Assembly (NCBI GenBank): GCA_022825185.1
Contig: JAJDYK010000087.1
Coordinates: 1-8,906, forward strand
Direction: 5' to 3'
Source: Candidatus Latescibacterota bacterium
GTDB lineage: Bacteria > Latescibacterota > UBA2968 > UBA8231
DNA: 8,906 bases
The notes beneath the pieces are model-generated. The model searched no databases, was not told where the DNA came from, and saw only the letters and a list, made by a program, of their open reading frames with translations. Below, in pieces: positions 7,949 to 8,906 of this stretch (positions are counted from its first letter, which is position 1; each line of letters begins with the position of its first letter). The position numbers were made by a program, and so were the translations under genes.

Positions 7949-8662
7949 TTACATCAAGTGCAACCAGTCGTCTAAGAGAAAGGTCACACGCCCGATCAAC
8001 AGCGAGACCCTCGCCATAATGGTGTAACCAAAAGAAGCCCCAAACGAAACCATCAAAAACCATATCCCCACCTTGGAGATGTGGCCCGCTGCGCCGGTAT
8101 GCTCGACGGAAAAAAAGAAATAAACCAACACCCCTACTACCCCCACGAGGACTACTAGCAAATTGAGCCCCTCCAAGCTCCAGGTTAGTGGTTGTAATGT
8201 AGGTTCTATTTGGGCCAAAATAAAGGAAGAAATATAACGGGGAATCGTCCAGCCAGCCGCGAGCCCCACAAAAAATGCAAAAGCATAGCGGCTGAGCCAC
8301 CCGAAGCGCAACGAAAAGCGCGTCAACATCAACAGCCCGAGCACCGTCGGAGCCAACAGCCACCAATTGGGCGTCTCCCCTTCCCCCGGATCGGTCCATT
8401 CGGCGATAAGTTCGCCGTAGATAGTCGGGTACCAAGTCTGGCCGAATACATACGCCGCTGCCACACCGACGAAGACGTGCTCGGCAAACTTGAAAATCGG
8501 ATTGTCCTTGTAGAGGAAGCTATAGAGCGCCAGAGTCATGCCTGCCGCGACAATAATGCCCAAACCCGTCCAGTCCGCCGCCAAAATCCCGCTAGCCACC
8601 AAACCGATGTTGACCGCGGCAAACAGCAGGATCAAGCCTAAAAAGACATACGTATCGCGCAT
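7949..8662 (-). CDS. Conserved-looking multi-pass inner-membrane protein of unknown function
   Basis: The 237-aa product is strongly hydrophobic with about six or seven membrane segments: roughly 5-27, 32-50, 61-77, 101-115, 127-141, 166-185 and 198-230. Between segments two and three lies a polar signature YKDNPIFKFAEH (51-62), and the C-terminal part carries GIWFLMVSFGASFGYTIMAR (199-218). From memory, similar signatures occur in uncharacterised membrane proteins of FCB and neighbouring phyla, but I could not verify this. No transporter, enzyme or signal-transduction family was recognised. The ATG at 8662 was chosen because AGAGGAG lies 5 nt ahead and the first membrane segment begins there; a farther upstream in-frame start would overlap the preceding gene by 65 nt. 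It follows the small upstream gene with a 1-nt gap (TGATATG), suggesting translational coupling, and precedes the TonB receptor by 36 nt. Confidence 0.8.
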   Translation of the reverse strand: MRDTYVFLGLILLFAAVNIGLVASGILAADWTGLGIIVAAGMTLALYSFLYKDNPIFKFAEHVFVGVAAAYVFGQTWYPTIYGELIAEWTDPGEGETPNWWLLAPTVLGLLMLTRFSLRFGWLSRYAFAFFVGLAAGWTIPRYISSFILAQIEPTLQPLTWSLEGLNLLVVLVGVVGVLVYFFFSVEHTGAAGHISKVGIWFLMVSFGASFGYTIMARVSLLIGRVTFLLDDWLHLM

Positions 8663-8663
8663 A

Positions 8664-8906
8664 TCAACTCCTCTGCTCGGATGAAGTTCGCCGAGCGACG
8701 AAATACGCGATATTGCCGATAAGCACAAAGAGTGTGATGACCAAATGAGCCATGGACTGAGCGCTCATACCCGTGCTGGCACTGCCGCGACGGTCAATCA
8801 GAGTCTCGTATTCGGCTGCGCCGGCTAGACCACCGAGCAGGCCACCGAGCTGTCCCGAGTCGAGAAAGGGATAGAGGTCGGGAGCCATCACCGCAGTGCA
8901 GCCAGC
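8664..8906 (-). CDS. 3' part of a small protein with a C-terminal membrane helix, possibly a lipoprotein
   Basis: The frame is open through the right edge, with 80 codons visible before TGA at 8666-8664. Internal GTG (8891) and ATG (8888) codons could be starts, but no good ribosome site is visible before them. The five codons ahead of the GTG read A-G-C-T-A, and AGC resembles the end of a lipobox, so the true start may be beyond the window. Visible features are a Gly-Leu-rich stretch (GQLGGLLGGLAGAAEYETL), a polar linker (IDRRGSASTGMSAQS) and one hydrophobic helix (MAHLVITLFVLIGNIAYFVA) followed by a basic tail (RRTSSEQRS), which suggests a cytoplasmic C-terminus. The stop is 1 nt from the next start, so it is almost surely cotranslated with the multi-pass protein and may be its partner subunit. 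The family is not recognised. Confidence 0.65.
   Translation of the reverse strand, partial: AGCTAVMAPDLYPFLDSGQLGGLLGGLAGAAEYETLIDRRGSASTGMSAQSMAHLVITLFVLIGNIAYFVARRTSSEQRS
8668..8674 (-). promoter_or_regulatory. Shine-Dalgarno site fixing the start of the multi-pass membrane protein
   Basis: AGAGGAG reads on the minus strand 5 nt before the ATG at 8662. It lies within the last codons of the upstream small gene, which fits translational coupling, and it favours this start over one 22 codons upstream that would add a polar N-terminal extension ahead of the first membrane segment. Confidence 0.8.

Noticed and set aside
7938..8435. A 165-codon minus-strand frame inside the multi-pass membrane protein gene
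   Set aside because: It is a frame-shifted shadow; the other frame gives regular hydrophobic helices, a good ribosome site and sensible gene junctions.

Overview
The window looks like a chromosomal piece of a diderm bacterium of the FCB superphylum (Fibrobacterota/Chlorobi/Bacteroidota and candidate relatives such as Latescibacterota, KSB1, Marinimicrobia or Gemmatimonadota-like lineages). The grounds are a TonB-dependent receptor with an N-terminal carboxypeptidase-regulatory-like domain, a large secreted protein with a type IX-style (FlgD-like) C-terminal sorting domain, and a PorV/PorQ-family outer-membrane barrel. GC content is in the upper fifties percent by eye. Strong Shine-Dalgarno sequences (AGGAGG or close) precede several genes, which argues against a classical Bacteroidota member, where such sites are rare. 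No finer placement can be made from the sequence alone.

All six genes lie on the minus strand and are read from right to left. In transcription order they are: the 3' end of a small protein with a C-terminal membrane helix (8906 to 8664, cut by the right edge); a 237-aa multi-pass inner-membrane protein of unknown function (8662 to 7949); a 1036-aa TonB-dependent receptor (7912 to 4802); a 1084-aa secreted surface protein with a sorting domain (4783 to 1529); a 340-aa PorV/PorQ-like barrel (1492 to 470); a strong intrinsic terminator (459 to 425); and the 5' part of a TPR-like lipoprotein (407 to 1, cut by the left edge). Gaps between genes are 1, 36, 18 and 36 nt before the terminator, so the first five genes are very probably one operon. 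No stretch above 300 bases lacks a gene, and no RNA gene, mobile element, CRISPR array or frameshifted gene was seen.

Functionally the operon joins an energised outer-membrane transporter (TonB receptor), a predicted surface-exposed or secreted protein with a calcium-loop-like motif and a fibronectin-III-like region, and a PorV/PorQ barrel of the kind that, in the type IX system, hands cargo to the surface. This resembles a SusC/SusD-style uptake pair in which the SusD partner is replaced by a sorting-domain protein. The substrate is unknown. The two upstream membrane proteins belong to no family I can name and are the least understood part of the window.
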